A stretch of 64,000 nucleotides of DNA. Origin: Hyaloperonospora brassicae (Eukaryota; Oomycota; Peronosporomycetes; Peronosporales; Peronosporaceae). Below, piece after piece: positions 42,260 through 55,574 of this stretch (the first letter of the stretch is position 1; each line of letters opens with the position of its first letter). The DNA is taken from the NCBI GenBank assembly GCA_947650285.1, contig CANTFL010000714.1:1-64000 (forward strand), written 5' to 3'. The notes beneath the pieces are model-generated. The model had not been told where the DNA came from. It saw only the letters and a program-made list of their open reading frames with translations, and made no database searches. The position numbers and the translations under genes were made by a program.

Positions 42260-43160
42260 CTATCCTCGTGATGTTAGTGAGGGGGTTAGCGAACCGAGAT
42301 CCGGCGACTTAAGAGCTATTGACCAAAGGGTCGGCGACATAGAGTCGACTAATTCAATGTGAGCGACTCGAGTGACAACGATAAGGGTCGGCAACTTATG
42401 TTTCGGCGACTTAAGTGTCGGCGAATCGGGTATCTGCAGCTCAAGGGTATAGTAGAATTCGGGAAGATCGAGCAACAGATTCATCACTTTATTTAAATTA
42501 GAACTAGGGAAGGACAGAGAGCCATTCAAATTGGATCTGCAATATAGCAAAAGAGATAAAACAATACAGCGCAGAAATTTCGAAGTCCAAGACACGCGTT
42601 GACTCAATGGAAGTCCCTGTGCCGGCTAGATTCTGCCTGTCGTCGCACCTCGAGAGGCATAGCTTGTAGAGGTATCGACTGTTAGCGCCGATAGTTAGGA
42701 AGTCCTGGGTAGGGCAGCGCTCGCTACTAGCGAAAGAAGAAATATCTTCATCGACGAGCCGGTACACCTAGGGAAAGGGCCGATGTGAGTCCTGTCAAGG
42801 GACAAGCCGGTGACGCAATAGATGGCACCGCTAAAAACTTGTCGAGTGACATGCCGGTGGGACTCAGCCGAAGACACCGTGATTCTTCTAGTCGGGCGTA
42901 CACTGCGCCCAGTGACCTGTAAATACGCGTGACCGCCGGCTTCCAAACTTTGGTGTAAAACCACAGGGAGTGAAAGGGTTAAAAGCTGCTGAGCTCAGGC
43001 AGACTCCTGGAGGAATTAGTTGTAATTGATCAGTTAGGCGAGAGCCACAGTGAACATTGAAGGGGAAAAGTGCGGGGGAACTATCTCACGTACCAGCCCG
43101 TGCGCCGACAGATCTTGGCGATTAATGTGTTTGTGCGATGAGGCTGCATTATTAAAGATT
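42260..43160 (+). repeat. Relic LTR copy B (LTR family X)
   Basis: Colinear with copies A and C. It carries a 15-bp array at about 42,285-42,450 with units like GGGTCGGCGACTTAA, then the conserved block (GCATAGCTTGTAGAGG, GGTGACGCAATAGATGGCAC, CTTCTAGTCGGGCGTACACT, GCTCAGGCAGACTCCTGGA). Limits are approximate. Confidence 0.6.
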
Positions 43161-45409
43161 TAAGTAACTACTATACCTCAATTTTTAAGGCAAAATCCCA
43201 ACTCGCTGTCTAAACCCAGCAACTTAGTCGGGTTATCTTGTTAAAGGCATTTTATCACAATTTTACTAGCAACTTCCCCACAACTGTGCCGCCGATCGGG
43301 TTTTTTAGGTGTGCGATTTTTTGGCAATTACTACGCCATTAATTATGAGATATACAACTATCAGATGGAAATAGGCGTATGGCTGGGTATCACCGATATG
43401 TAAAAGGTCTTTATGCATCAAGTCCAGACAAAGATATGAATGACATTTAGGCTTTAACAGATGACGATATACTTCCAAATTACGATGAATTTATAGATTA
43501 TTAAGGCATATTGTATAATGAATAATGAGGAGACGGATAACCTGGACGAGAAGTACTTTACAAGATGAATTCGGACATGTGGCACAAAAAGGGCGTGCGA
43601 TAAACGCACAAGATGTTAATAAATGAACTAAGAGCCTAAACAGAATAAAGTGGAAGATGAAGTGTTGATGTAAGACCAATTACCCTTGACTGTACGTGAG
43701 GCGCGAAGCAATTTACCTTAGATGTATCAATTATATACTTTCTTCGAATTGCGGGAGTAATGAAGAAGAGTGCGTGGATTGGATTATACGACATCAAAAA
43801 TCAACCTGCACGAAATGAGCTTATATTAGCACCAAATGATATCTAAATACACCAACATAAACATTTTATAGCTATCCATCCACAGGATGGTTCTGGTTTG
43901 AGGGATGGAGTACGAGTGTAAGGTAACATACTACTCAAAGTTTTTATGAAGACCTTTTCTCTTACGATGGCAGGGGGTCAATGGATACATACTACCAAGT
44001 TAAAGCACGTGTTAAGCGTAGATTGAACTCTAGGCTTTCGAAGTCCAAGTTATTGCATGTTTATAGATAAAGAAAGAACATTTCATTACCACCTTTTCTA
44101 TAGTAACACGTTTTTCCGTCTTATTTGTAACTTCGAATGTGAACAAAAATTCGCTTTGTAAGAGGATTTACAGGATGCTCTCTAAATTTGATAAATTGCC
44201 ATTTTAGTCACTCGCATATGGTGACACATAAATAAATCATCATTGATCAGAGGACGACAAACGCTAATGAGAGATAAACGTGACATTTTGTTTTATGGCA
44301 AAGACGACAGGATGAAGAAATGCAATATGATCCATTTGATAAACATATACACCTGTTGATTGAGCACCCGCCCTCATTTACTCCCCGCACCGTCAATTAA
44401 GTAGCAACAGGATGAGCATTTCTCGAACACCTCTTTTGACAAGATTGCTAGTTTTAAAGGTGGAAGACACCGTTCGGATGTTACCCTAAATGAATCAGGC
44501 AATTTACATACGAGATGATAGGGATGTGCAAAGCACAACATTAGTGGTACGGCCATTCTCCTTAAGTCTTTTAATTGAATCTAATAGTGCGTATCTATGA
44601 TCATCGAAGAAGCTTTACCGGATATTATAAGCTATTTATAATGAATTAGTGACAATCTAGTATTTTAGAGTATGATTTGAAAGGAGCTGTCCCTAATGAC
44701 CATGTCGAACACAGATTTCTCATCCGTAGAAATGATAATCTGAGTGATTGCGTTGAACCTCTACTCACTCGCTGATGTACAGAAAAATAATTTAGGCAGC
44801 TTATCAGTAATTAATATCTCGGAAAAAGTTGAAAGAAATAACGGAATCGAGCTAGCAACAACCGGTCGTGAGAGCCAGGCCGGAACAATTTTTTCAGATC
44901 GTCGAATGTATAAATGCAATGATGACTGGCGTCTATTAGGAGTCTGATGTGATAATAGGGTTGACAAACGAAGGCGCGACCAGCGCAATTCGATAACGGA
45001 TCCAATTACCATCTTTATAGAGAGCATATTAAGTCGGGCGGCATGGCGCATGAATGCCCATATCGAATTGGACGCAGCATTATTCTAGCCACCGCCACTG
45101 CAAAGGAATTTAGGGTGCAGACGAGAACGAAGATGAAATGAAAAGGTAACCCGTATGATATTACGAGCGACAGGGTCTTTATCGATTACTAAAGCAACTA
45201 TAATACCAAAGGTCTTAAATGCACCGTAGCAGGCAAGGAAATAGCAACTGGCATACGTTCCGCACTCGAGCAAAAATGGCGCATTAATTTTTGATCGGAA
45301 GCTTCGGCGTGATTATTCGGGCCACTATGAACGTCAAGACAGCTCGAGAGATTAGAAAGTACTTAACATGTGATGCATTCGAATAGCTGGACATGCACCT
45401 TATTTTGGC

Positions 45410-45514
45410 CGACACCATCGTGCCTTCTGCAAGTATGGACATGGAGTAAGCCGGTTTGAATCATGTGAGCGCTGAAAGTATCTCACTAAGTTCTTCGAAT
45501 CATCAGTCGACAGA
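45410..45514 (+). pseudogene. Relic gag zinc-knuckle segment
   Basis: Translation gives FCKYGHGVSRFESCER, a stop, then KYLTKFFESSVD. It resembles the family 1 sequence after the first CCHC cysteines (C..GH...C..C..). One cysteine and one residue of spacing are missing. It is supported mainly by its position 370 bp before the protease relic. Confidence 0.45.
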
Positions 45515-45885
45515 TCAGCCGTTCTAGTGTAGCACCATGATATTTATTGTCATATTCACCTAGACGAGCAGCCCCGTCAGCTCATAATAGGAGGTCTGAA
45601 CACTACCGGGGTGAGGCATTCGGTTGTACAAGCGGCAGGCGCAAACTCTGTGTTTTCTTACGTCGATAAATTGAACGGCATAGTTCTCTTGAGCTCAGAG
45701 GAGATTAAAGCAAAAATTAAAGGCAAAGAATCATAACAGGAAAAGCGAAATGAAGACAACATATTGTCAACAGATAATATGGACACCTCCATAATCACTG
45801 ATGACGCTAGCCGTGATATTGAAACAATAAATTATCTTGCTAGGTGAAAGAATGGATGGTCGTCTAGCTGAAGACTAATCGCAGG

Positions 45886-46238
45886 GGTAAATTGAGAGCT
45901 CTATTATTAGGAGCCTTGAGAGATACAAGCACCAAGATATTGCTATGTACTGGAGCGAACTTTTGAGCACTCACCAAGATATTTCGCACAGGCTGCGAGC
46001 CAAATGTCTACGAACAATGCATATCGTGTAGGTGTATGCACATAAAAAGATCTCGAACATTGCTTGGAAATTACTAAGCTTACCTCGGGGTGGGACTTCG
46101 TTCAAAAGTGTAATGTTTAGGTTATATTGCAGTCCGCAGACGGACGCCGATATTATGCTCGGCACCGAATTTCTGATACCAGCTGATGTCATAGTGGACA
46201 TCTTTAATGCTACCGCAAAAGTATCTAACGACGTATAG
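45886..46238 (+). pseudogene. Relic retropepsin
   Basis: The first half reads KILLCTGANF, a stop, then ALTKIF, where an active protease has a D-T/S-G triplet (the Asp is Cys here). The second half reads ADIMLGTEFLIPADVIVDIF, the standard second hallmark, equivalent to AILGMDFMVPAGFRLDL in family 1. A frame change lies between the halves. The similarity places this relic in the same broad group as family 1. Confidence 0.7.
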
Positions 46239-48899
46239 ATTTAACTGCTCAAGGCTTCTAAAGCGAATGAAGCAACTGCTAGCGGGAACGAATCAATTAA
46301 AAAACCAAGTGATATATTACAAATGAAAGGGCCACAGTATAATGAGGTCATGCTTTAGCGCTAAAAGTCCAGTAAATACACTCATTATTTGTGGGATCGA
46401 CGACTACCGACACTTTTCCAACGATGATAGAATGCAGCAAATATTGACAGAACAAAGCGCGGCTGAAGAACGAATCGTAAAATGTTGCAGTGTCTGCCAG
46501 TCCATTGTCTAATTATCGACGGATTATTCATGGAACTTACCGCAAGACACACGGTAAATTTGAGTAAATGCTGCAAATTGCCACGACTGGAAAGTAAAGG
46601 ATTACAAAGACCCACAGGACGGCCAAATATATAATAAAGAGAGGAAATAAATGTTCAAAGAATTTCTTTCTCTACAACCATCTGCATTCGAATTAGTAGT
46701 CGTGCTCACAAACTAGGAGAATTTCCAGTCAAGTGTGACCGTGGACGCTAATCTAACCGAGTTAACCAGTGCTAATGGGTAGAGTCTGATAAACGCGACC
46801 TTAAATTTAAACAGACAGCCAACCTTTGATCATGACGGCGAGATAATGGACACTTCTATCAGTCTTAAATATTCGACAGGATACAACATACGAGTCATTA
46901 GGCTGTAACGCATCCATATGAAAATCACAAATTCGACGTTTTACGACCGTGCGGTCTCAACGTCGAAATGATGAGCAGACTCGGCGAAAAATAGCCATTC
47001 GACACCCATTTCCACCTGAGGGTGACAAAAGATACAGGTGTGTTAAAATAAGAATTTCTGGCCACAGGCAGTCAAATGAACGATGACAAGAAAAATATGA
47101 CGTCCCGCCACTTAACATAGGCCAATTTACGGAATCAAACAAAAGTTGTCGTTATGATCACGAAAAAGGACCGGAACGACGACTTAAGTCGGACAAAAAA
47201 TTCGACATATTTAAAGTGGGAAACTTTAATTGACGTTTAATACCGACAAGCGTTCTGTAAATGTGACATATGTGATAGGTTATGACAACTAAGGTACCGA
47301 CCACCGTGTCTCGCCAACTGAATATTACCACGTCGCATAGGAATATAATTTGATCATTTGATCCAAGTGTATTGATCTCGGGACAACCTCAGACGGGTGT
47401 CCGCGAAAATGTTGTATTATCATACCGCAGATGTCTTATTGCTCGAACATAATGCGTCCCTGCAGGTCATGCGCTTGATACGACGAAACTGCTAGCAGTA
47501 TCTGTGACCACACGAAGTTAATGATGTAAAGTTATGTTCGCTTACCAAGTACTCATCAAAATAAAGAATTTTGCGCGCGAAATGTCAGATAAAAGAGACT
47601 TCATTCAGTAGGTTTTACAACATAGTAAAGATGCACGATAAAGTGAGCGTATAAGAAGGGGTTACGAGCCAATGGTAGAATCGACAGTATATCGAGCAAC
47701 TGAAGAAAGTAGATGGACATAGGACCTCGCCAATAACATTTAATATAAGCCTATTTACCATTCAAGTCAAGCGACGCGAGACAATGGTTGGTGACAAGTG
47801 AGAGGAACAAGAACAGAATAGGTCGCAAAGCGTATAGTAAATATAGAAGGCGTTGAACGACCTAATGATGGGACGAATGTGAAGTATAGGTAAGAATTTA
47901 TCAATAACAGATATCATGCATATATTTTAAGAAGATATATGTTCTAAAGCGGTAAGACAAATTAGCGCAACGATAATATTAGCAATTCGAGTGGTGAGGA
48001 AGATCGAACGATCTACATTTGAGGTGGAATTGTCCGGCAGAAGTGAAGTTCGATTTTGTCCGGTCATCCATCTACGTACAACAATGGAACTTACTTAGAA
48101 AGGGCACGCACGACGACCAATGCAGCAGATGGACGAACCGTTACTAATAACTTCGAATATTGTAGCTAGATCCTGCTATACGATTATTGAAGTCCAGATG
48201 AATAGTGTCAAAATTTACAAGTTGAGTAATCCTTGAAGACGACTTACCACTTCATACAAGCACTGACTAGAGTCAATTGAGGCACCTGGTGGAACAGATC
48301 CTGCATAGCAAGCAGACATTAAAGATGCAGAACATCTATTTACTTATTTGTATATACTTCTAAATTATATTAAATTAAAAAGTCAAGTGTTATGCAAGCG
48401 GTGCATTCTGCAGACCAGTGATATAGGAGGTTTGCACCAGACATGATCCTACTATGTGAAAACTAGCAGGAATCTTGTAAATTAAAATACTGCGTCAAAA
48501 CTAATTGGATGTTCATAATGCAACATCGAGATACAGGATCTTTATATAAACGAAAATTTTACCAGTGGGTTCGGACGCTGGCTCGATACCTAAGACAAAC
48601 CTAAACCAAGCCATATACAAGTATTGAGGCGACCGAATGGATGTCTGTAGAAATATAGAAGCAGGAACCAAAAGGATAAAGGAAGCAGAGTGGTATATAT
48701 AAAAATTGTGAGGAAGGCTTTCGCTTCGAACTTTGGCCATACAGCGGGAAAGTATCGCACTTCCAATCAAGGAAGAATGAAAACTAATGAGTAGTAATAA
48801 AAGAGAGAAAAAGAGATGAATGCGTACAGGAGCGGTGAAAAGTAACATATGTGGTCGAGACAATTGCCAGTTTACTTCGTATCACGAATGGACAATTGT

Positions 48900-49800
48900 G
48901 GTGTAGGCATTTCCTCAAAAATTGTATAAAAATGACTGTCCGCAAATCTCCCGTTTCTGTGGTCCAAGATATAGCGATTAAATGTCGGCGAGCTAGATGT
49001 CGTCGAGCCGGTGTCATCGTTACGGCTGCGTCGAACAGGGTGTCCGCAAACCTAGTTTTAAGAGGCTAGTGTCAGCTAGTTAGGTGTCGACGAACCAAGT
49101 GTTGGTAAACCCGGGTTTGCAAAGTAAGATTCGGCAAAATGCACGTTGGTGAAAGCGGTGTCGTCGAACTGGGTGTCGGCATAATCCGTGTCCGCGAAAT
49201 GGGACTTAATGAAGCAATTATTGGCAAAAACGCGGTTATAGTGCAACGTTCTGGTAAATTAACTGTCCATATCATCTTATCATATGGATACCAAAGCAGG
49301 AGAAGAAATAGATCTACATGCATGTCTAGGTACTACCGCAAAAGACACATATTTTTACAGCGAAGAATTAATGAGAACAAGGCACGCGCTCACATAAGGT
49401 AAGTACCTTTTTAAGATAGATTATGCCTGCCATCGACGGTCAGAAAGTCGCGCCAAGAGATATAGAGAGCTCGGGCTTGGCAACGCTTGCTAACAGCGGG
49501 AAACGGGTCACGTCGACGACGAGATGCTGAGCCTCGGGCGCCCATTTTGTGCCTTTATTGGTGAAATGCCGGGGGGTATAGTTAAGGGCACTGTACTTCT
49601 TCTAGTCGAGCGAATGCTGCGCATAGATACCGTGAGAACGCGTAGAGTGTCGATGTTTACCTCTAGGTGTCAAGTAACAGAAAATGAAAAGTTTAGAAGT
49701 TGCTAAGATAAGGCACCCTTTAAAGGATTCCGTAGTACGATATCGATTCGGCAAAATCCACGAACGGACCCGAAAAGGCAAAGCGCAACGGGATATTGTT
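48900..49800 (+). repeat. Relic LTR copy C (LTR family X)
   Basis: Colinear with A and B, with the same conserved block at 49,400-49,720 (GCCATCGACGGTC..., CTTCTAGTCGAGCGAATGCTG). The array in front of it is the best preserved of the three. Limits are approximate. Confidence 0.6.
48982..49216 (+). repeat. 15-bp tandem array, unit about GTGTCGGCGAACTGG
   Basis: Around sixteen consecutive 15-bp units with the core GTGTCGGCGAA can be laid out, each diverged (for example GTGTCGTCGAACTGG, GTGTCGGCATAATCC, GTGTCCGCGAAATGG). The strict 15-bp period is kept despite base changes. Confidence 0.8.
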
Positions 49801-50509
49801 TTTTTACATTGAACTAGCCTAACATAATGACTATAATCGGCGACCATTGTTGTATTGGTAAGGATGGGCCGTATAATTCCAATTTTGACGTAAGACAAAA
49901 CCACCGTGGTTATCACCTTTGCTCAATCGTTCCAGCTCGACAACTATCTTTTTGGGTTGTGATTAAATTCGACAACAGTGTAAGAAACGGCGGTCTTGAT
50001 TTAGCAGCTCGACAAAATTACTTTTCAAGCAATATAAAATGGAAAATCTTATGACCACTGCGATCTAAACGTTTGACTGACGCTTTCTTCCTACTTTTTT
50101 CACGCCACTACAAACAACGTGTCTGATAACCTGGGAAAGACGCTTTGTTTCTCTAACAGATTTGTTTGAGGAACTAGAAATTGCGAAACGTGAATCCGTG
50201 TAACATGAGATGTTCCGCAACGATGCTTGAACACATAAAATTGCAGATTCATCGTCCATAAACCAGTTCAGTACCGCAACTTCGCATTAGGTCCATCCCC
50301 CGTAACAGACTCGCCACGGAGGTCCGAATTTTAATCATTCAATCATTTTTTCGTTCTGCTGTACATCAATGTTGTGATAAAAAATAGAGTTTGATTCCCG
50401 TCAATTATCTCATAATTCACTCCAATCTATCGACACATGTAATCATCCTTATCGTCCCGCATCGGCTACCGCTAGACCACCGTACAACCCATCGTCCGGC
50501 ATTTGCTAC
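49801..50509. other. Unassigned spacer between two relic elements
   Basis: Sequence between relic LTR C and the end of the minus-strand pol relic. No ORF with a recognisable motif. By position it could contain the remains of the 3' side of the minus-strand relic (antisense ORF or LTR), but I see no similarity that would show it. Confidence 0.4.
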
Positions 50510-53030
50510 CTCTCAGCACTTCCTTTACACCCTATTTCAGAGCTACTCCGATCAACTTTTTTGCGTATAAATTTTCTCGAAAAAGGCTTTAACGCACTCT
50601 GTCTATTCAAAATCCTGCAGGTGAGTCCTTCAGCCGATATCGGCTTCATCCACCATACTCGAATCGAAACTACGCTCTCATTACTCCAAAACATAAACGG
50701 CGAACCTGAATATAGATATCTTCCCGGCCAGCTCGCAAAATCGATTCTCATATCTACTACAAATTTTTCGTCCTTGAGATCTTCTTCCTAGTTGTCTTCA
50801 GTCAGCAAAGCTTTTTCCGAATTAAAACGAGATTCTTCACATGATGTTTGTAGAAAATCGAATAAATTGACGTGTGGTGCCAAATTTTTTTGATCGTACT
50901 TCGTACGTATGTGTGGTGTCGAAGTTCTTTGATCGGACTTAGTAGTAGCACCCACCAATCTACATGAGAAAAGGTCAATGCCACATATATGCCAACTACC
51001 TCGCATATCGTTCTTTGACCAGACGTTAACACAGCCACACTTGTAAGATGACTTCAATATCATATTGCTTTCGATTATCCGTCTGTCGATCTGATCGTTT
51101 TTATTCGTTGCTCTTACTTGTTTATATACTGCAGATCGAATTTTCTGGTATTGTCTATGAGTATGATTTTGCCACCTTCTTGGATCGTAAACTCGCGCTT
51201 TCGTAATTCACACTGATATAGTTGCTTACAAAGTCGATCGAGGATAACATCTACAAATCATATGGAAAGTTTAATATTTACGAATCCGATCTTAGGCAGA
51301 TTTAATCGCGAAGATGATACGCTTCTCATATTCGTCATACTCATGTTAGGTGCAATTACCAAGATGCGCCTTCAGTAAACATAGGAAAAATTGTACCAAA
51401 CATTCTGCCTTCCCATCAGCTTTTGGTCGGTATGCCGTCGTAGCTAGCAGTCTCTTTCCCACAATTTGATATAAGAAAATAAGTCGAGCTTAAATTTTGG
51501 CTCTTGTAAGGATCATATAGCTTCGTTTGCACAGAGATGGCGGAGCGCCTACATTTTTCGCAATTTTATGTCTTTGTTTCGCTGCTAGGGACGAGCTAGG
51601 CTTCGTCAAAACATGCTATGATAAAATATAGACTCTGAATTATAGCCCTTTTTTCACTTACAATGACTTAGGGAACGACGAAAAATGATTTATACAAATA
51701 CCTGTAAAAGGTATGTTGATTGTAAATTGCCCGGCAATTTCCATTACATCGTGGGAGCATATTTCCATTCTCACGATCTGTTTATTCACTCACATCGAGC
51801 TGGCTGATTCGCCGAAGCTCTCTCTTCTAAAACCGAAATTTAATCTCCTGGTGACCGCTATCGATCTTTAGGTGACCCTCTTCCAGACAAACGTGATTAT
51901 GGTGCTAGAAGCCTTGTTGATATGATTTGTATTTACTTCACTTGCCAACCCCATAGTGATTTTCGTTTTTTTGCGTTGCGAATGGAAGAAAAACAGCGCG
52001 TCGCTCCCATTTTTCTCTCAGTATGACGCGATCGAGTTGCACATTTTCGCTTCCTTTATAACTCATATTTTATAAGTACCATGTCAGGTGTTATTTTAAT
52101 CAACGATTCAACGTTCTTCATCATGATGATGTAAATGACGTTTGCTTATGATTCGCTGCATCGATTCTTTTGTACATTTATCCGGTTGATGCCGCCTTGT
52201 CTGCATCGATCTCGTTACAGAAGTATATCTTGTGACTGAATCGGCTTGTCTCGTTTTCATCATCAACATATCCAGACAACTGTTAGTAATCAGACTTAGC
52301 GACCCCATTCCGTAGCGATGGCAGACTATTTTTCGCTTGCATCGCTGCACTGGCTGGCCAATCTGCACTTTGGTTTCAACATATCTTTGTATGCAGGAAT
52401 TCATGACCGCCTATGATATTGATTCCATATCGCATCCTGTTTGATAGTTTGAAGTCCCAGTGTTTTGCAATCTATCCCCCAGGCATCTGCGGATCACTGA
52501 ATTGTAATTGCTACATATAATGGTTTGTACCAGGTCCAGATCGACGAGTAGATCAAAATATGATAGCAAGCCATTATGTACAGCTTTTTGGACCATTATA
52601 TCGGTGGCTTGTCAAAAATAAGCTGACCAGATTGTCCATGCCGGAAGTATCGACAATACTGCGTATTACTGCGTTGTACAAACTTTTTTCTGTTCAATTC
52701 GCTTCGTCAAAACTAGCTACTAGCAGCTTCTCGCTCCTTTCATCTGCTTGGAGGTATCGATATTTAATGTCTACGGTTCTTCTGTGCCGCAATCGCAATC
52801 AACATATTGATTATATTCCTGCGTGGGTTGATCGTTTTTCTGCCAGTGCGACTATGTTCTCTTCTTTTACCTTTACACATTTCATCGCCTCCGTAATCCC
52901 GTTTGACAATAGAGAGGCTCATCGTCCCAATCTTCCATTGAGACCTTCACATTGCGTCAACCAATTTTTCGCTAGCACGGTGATTGAATTGATACCAACA
53001 TAGAACAATATATGTTTAAAATGCGAAGTA
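50510..53030 (-). pseudogene. Decayed minus-strand dual-RNase H pol (family 1 relative)
   Basis: Broken minus-strand frames are colinear with family 1 pol. At 52,650-53,000 is the tether (LNGRLGR, then ASLLSNGITEAMKCVK). At 52,411-52,596 is the second RNase H (NGLLSYFDLLVDLDLVQTII, NSVIRRCLGDRLQ). At 52,108-52,404 is the basic linker (SVTRSMQTRRHQPDKCTKE). At about 50,850-51,480 is the integrase end (LLATTAYRPKADGKAECLVQ, then VYDPRRWQNHTHRQYQKIR). At 50,510-50,750 is a chromodomain-like end. Stops are dense, so it is an old copy. Its right side is lost, and 53,030-53,581 cannot be read. Confidence 0.75.
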
Positions 53031-53581
53031 AAGCTGATCCCACTTTTTTCATCGACTCAACGGTAAGATCATCCATTTTTCGACATGCGACCTGTAGAGG
53101 GCAAGCTTTTGCCGATCTTTAGATTTTCGTACAGTGGTTTATCGACGAGAATCATGATGTTCGGGGAGCAATTTTACGGTCCGAAAAAATTCGAATCTTT
53201 TTAAAGCCCGAACGGTGTATCAGATGCCTCGATATGCTTCGCCGGTTCGATCAACTAACGACACAAGACTTACTCGCCATACCCAGCAAAAAGTATAAGT
53301 GGAATTGCAATAGAAATTATCATCAGGTCGCTAAACGATGACATCGGACAAGCCACGAGGTGTGTCACCTGGCTCGCTCACTCTTTGAAAGCCAACGCAC
53401 AGTCAAATATAAACCCCATTCTTATTAATAATGGTCACTGCGAAAAACGCTTGCGGAGACGTAGACGACTAGATAATTTTTTCGCAGTCAATACAAGTAG
53501 TCCATTATAAGATGGGACAACTTACATCGATATTAGGTTCGTACTTGTGGCGCTATCATTGAGTATCACCAACATTAAATG

Positions 53582-54021
53582 TGTAACGGGTAGCCTGTTT
53601 CATGAAATTGTCATTAAAACAATCTGACAATAAAGAATATTACGTCGAATATTCTTTTAACTACATCACAGACATGGTGATATTGTTGGGATGACCGAAG
53701 GGTCTACTCATTTGTTGATATCGTGATGATATCAACCCACCAATCGCTTCTAGACGCACGCAATGGGTGGTGAGTAGACTTCATCATACATATAGTTATA
53801 TTAGTATAATTAAGTCAGGACAACAGAGATTCAAGGAGTTATAGGACTTGATTATATTAATACAGTTTTACTTTTACCAAGAGACTATTCTGACAACTTA
53901 GTCTCCTTTCCTTCCTCTGTGTTTCCTTTATACACCTAGCGGGGCAGTGGTCTTCGATGTTGTCAGTGATAGTTCACTCCGTACTGGTAGAACATTACGT
54001 AATTGTTGGTACCCCGTTACA
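53582..54021 (+). repeat. 5' LTR of the truncated element (440 bp)
   Basis: Starts TGTAACGGGTAGCC and ends ACCCCGTTACA. It shares termini and the block CACCAATCGCTTCTAGACGC / GCAATGGGTGGTGAGTA with the solo LTR at 11,854-12,299. A short palindrome (53,714-53,722 with 53,728-53,736) precedes that block. The partner LTR is lost, so no target duplication can be tested. Confidence 0.85.
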
Positions 54022-54203
54022 CCTGAAAGCATTTTGTAGTCCGTCCAAGAACCACAACCCCATCGCCCAACATGAACATGTTGGACGATGTAGACGGCGA
54101 TAGCTTTCACGGAACCCGTGAAAGCTACTCCCATTTGAGCGATGTCAAACGGAGTACGATTGAACGAATAAGTTCGATTGTTGGCGAAGAGGCTATCTGA
54201 GCC

Positions 54204-54690
54204 ATGCTATCCACAAGTGATATAGACCAGAAGCATGCCGTTGTTAGCAAGTTCTTGCAACGAGAACTTGATGAGTCGCGAGCTCAGGTGACCTTTTTGC
54301 AACAACAAGATCACCAGCGGACTGGAGAACTGAAACAGCAACAGTCTCAGTCCGCACAGTCGACGCGTGATCGTCGAAAGGAGTCTCTTAAGCTAGAAAC
54401 CTCTGAGTATCACGGAGTCGAGAACAATTTCTTGTTAATATTGTTCTTCGAAGTCGACGGTGCCATCGAGGCCCGTCGCATCGACGATGATCGAATACAA
54501 GTCTCATTTGCTTAGTTGTAATTGGCAGGAGTCGCCACAAATTGGCCCTGAATATTAAGTTAAACGACTCGGACGTGTTCGAGTCGTTAAACGTCTTCAA
54601 GACCCTGCTCATTGAGACATTAAAGCCACTAATGGCAGAGTTCATATCTATATCTGAACTCCTCTAGATCAAGCAGGGAAATCGTAAGGT
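54204..54690 (+). pseudogene. Gag remnant of the truncated element
   Basis: An N-terminal helical stretch (VVSKFLQRELDESRAQVTFL, QQQ-rich) is followed by the typical oomycete gag entry LKLETSEYHGVENNFLL and VDGAIEARRIDDDRIQVSFA. After a TAG at 54,513-54,515 it continues in another frame as KLNDSDVFESLNVFKTLLIE and MAEFISISELL, all recognisable gag-core segments. It is broken by a stop and at least one frameshift. Confidence 0.7.
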
Positions 54691-54695
54691 TTACG

Positions 54696-55209
54696 TTGAG
54701 GTCAGTAGGGGCGGATCACCCTACTGATCCAGCAACATCTAGAGAATTTGCTAATTTCTTGAATAAGATTGCTCCCTACACACAATCTCTACATGTCTCT
54801 ACAACTGTTAGTGAGGTGTATATCATCACCTTGATATTGAAAGCGACAAAAGGCTTGTCACTTCGCGCCCTAGTTGACTGCGGGGCTTCGAAAATTTTTG
54901 TTCGTCGCCAGTCACTAGAGGCTAGAAGAATCAACTTCGTGGAACGGCAGATCCGTCCAACGTGTATGACATTGCTTCTAGCGACAGGCGCATAGATCTT
55001 TGTGAAAAACGTGTGTAGTCGGAATGCACTTTATATTAGAATACGAACAGAATGATGACGATTTCATCGTACTGGATCTGGATGAAAATTTTGATTTCTA
55101 CCTAGGACTATCGTGGCTCAGGGGATACAAGCCAAGGGTGAGCTGGCAACATCGCTCAGTAACGATGCCTGCCACTTGTTCTTTATATGGCCTACTAAGA
55201 ATGTATTAA
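54696..55209 (+). pseudogene. Protease remnant of the truncated element
   Basis: The active-site region reads LRALVDCGASKIFVRRQSL, so the central residue of the D-x-G triplet is Cys instead of Thr or Ser. A TAG interrupts it. The second hallmark follows in another frame as FDFYLGLSWLRGYKPRVSW. The acidic and Ser-rich stretch at 55,317-55,568 behind it is the linker to RT. Confidence 0.7.
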
Positions 55210-55574
55210 AACGCTTACATTCACGAGGGTGTACTGCAAGTGAGTGCGATGGTCTCATTTGAGGTACGGTCGTTAGCTCGAATGTACAAGAACACAGTGT
55301 AGATGATCATTAGATTGTGGGAAAAGCTCACCCAGATCCTGTGGAAGCGATTTCCCAGGAAGTAATCGAGACACTGAATGTCTTGGTCAATGACGGATCG
55401 AGCGTAGGCGCTTACACGGTTGATCTGGTTGTGCCTCCGAAAATCAATTCGGAAATAACTCAATTGCCGAAACTAGAACATAAACGGTTCTTGCGTGATC
55501 TGCGTAGTGGCAAGGTCAAGCAGATCTGTGTACTCGTCGCGGAGTACGAGTACGTTACCGATATTTGATCGTCA

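Larger units (their letters stand above)
42260..49800 (+). mobile_element. Highly decayed Ty3/gypsy element between relic LTRs B and C
   Basis: LTR copies B and C lie in the same orientation 6-7 kb apart, and between them on the plus strand are remains of a gag zinc knuckle (45,410) and of a protease (45,886-46,238) in the right order. The rest has too many stops for me to read; RT is not recognisable, so internal deletion or deep decay is likely. The interior is A-rich on the sense strand. This is the oldest-looking structure in the window that can still be ordered. Confidence 0.55.
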
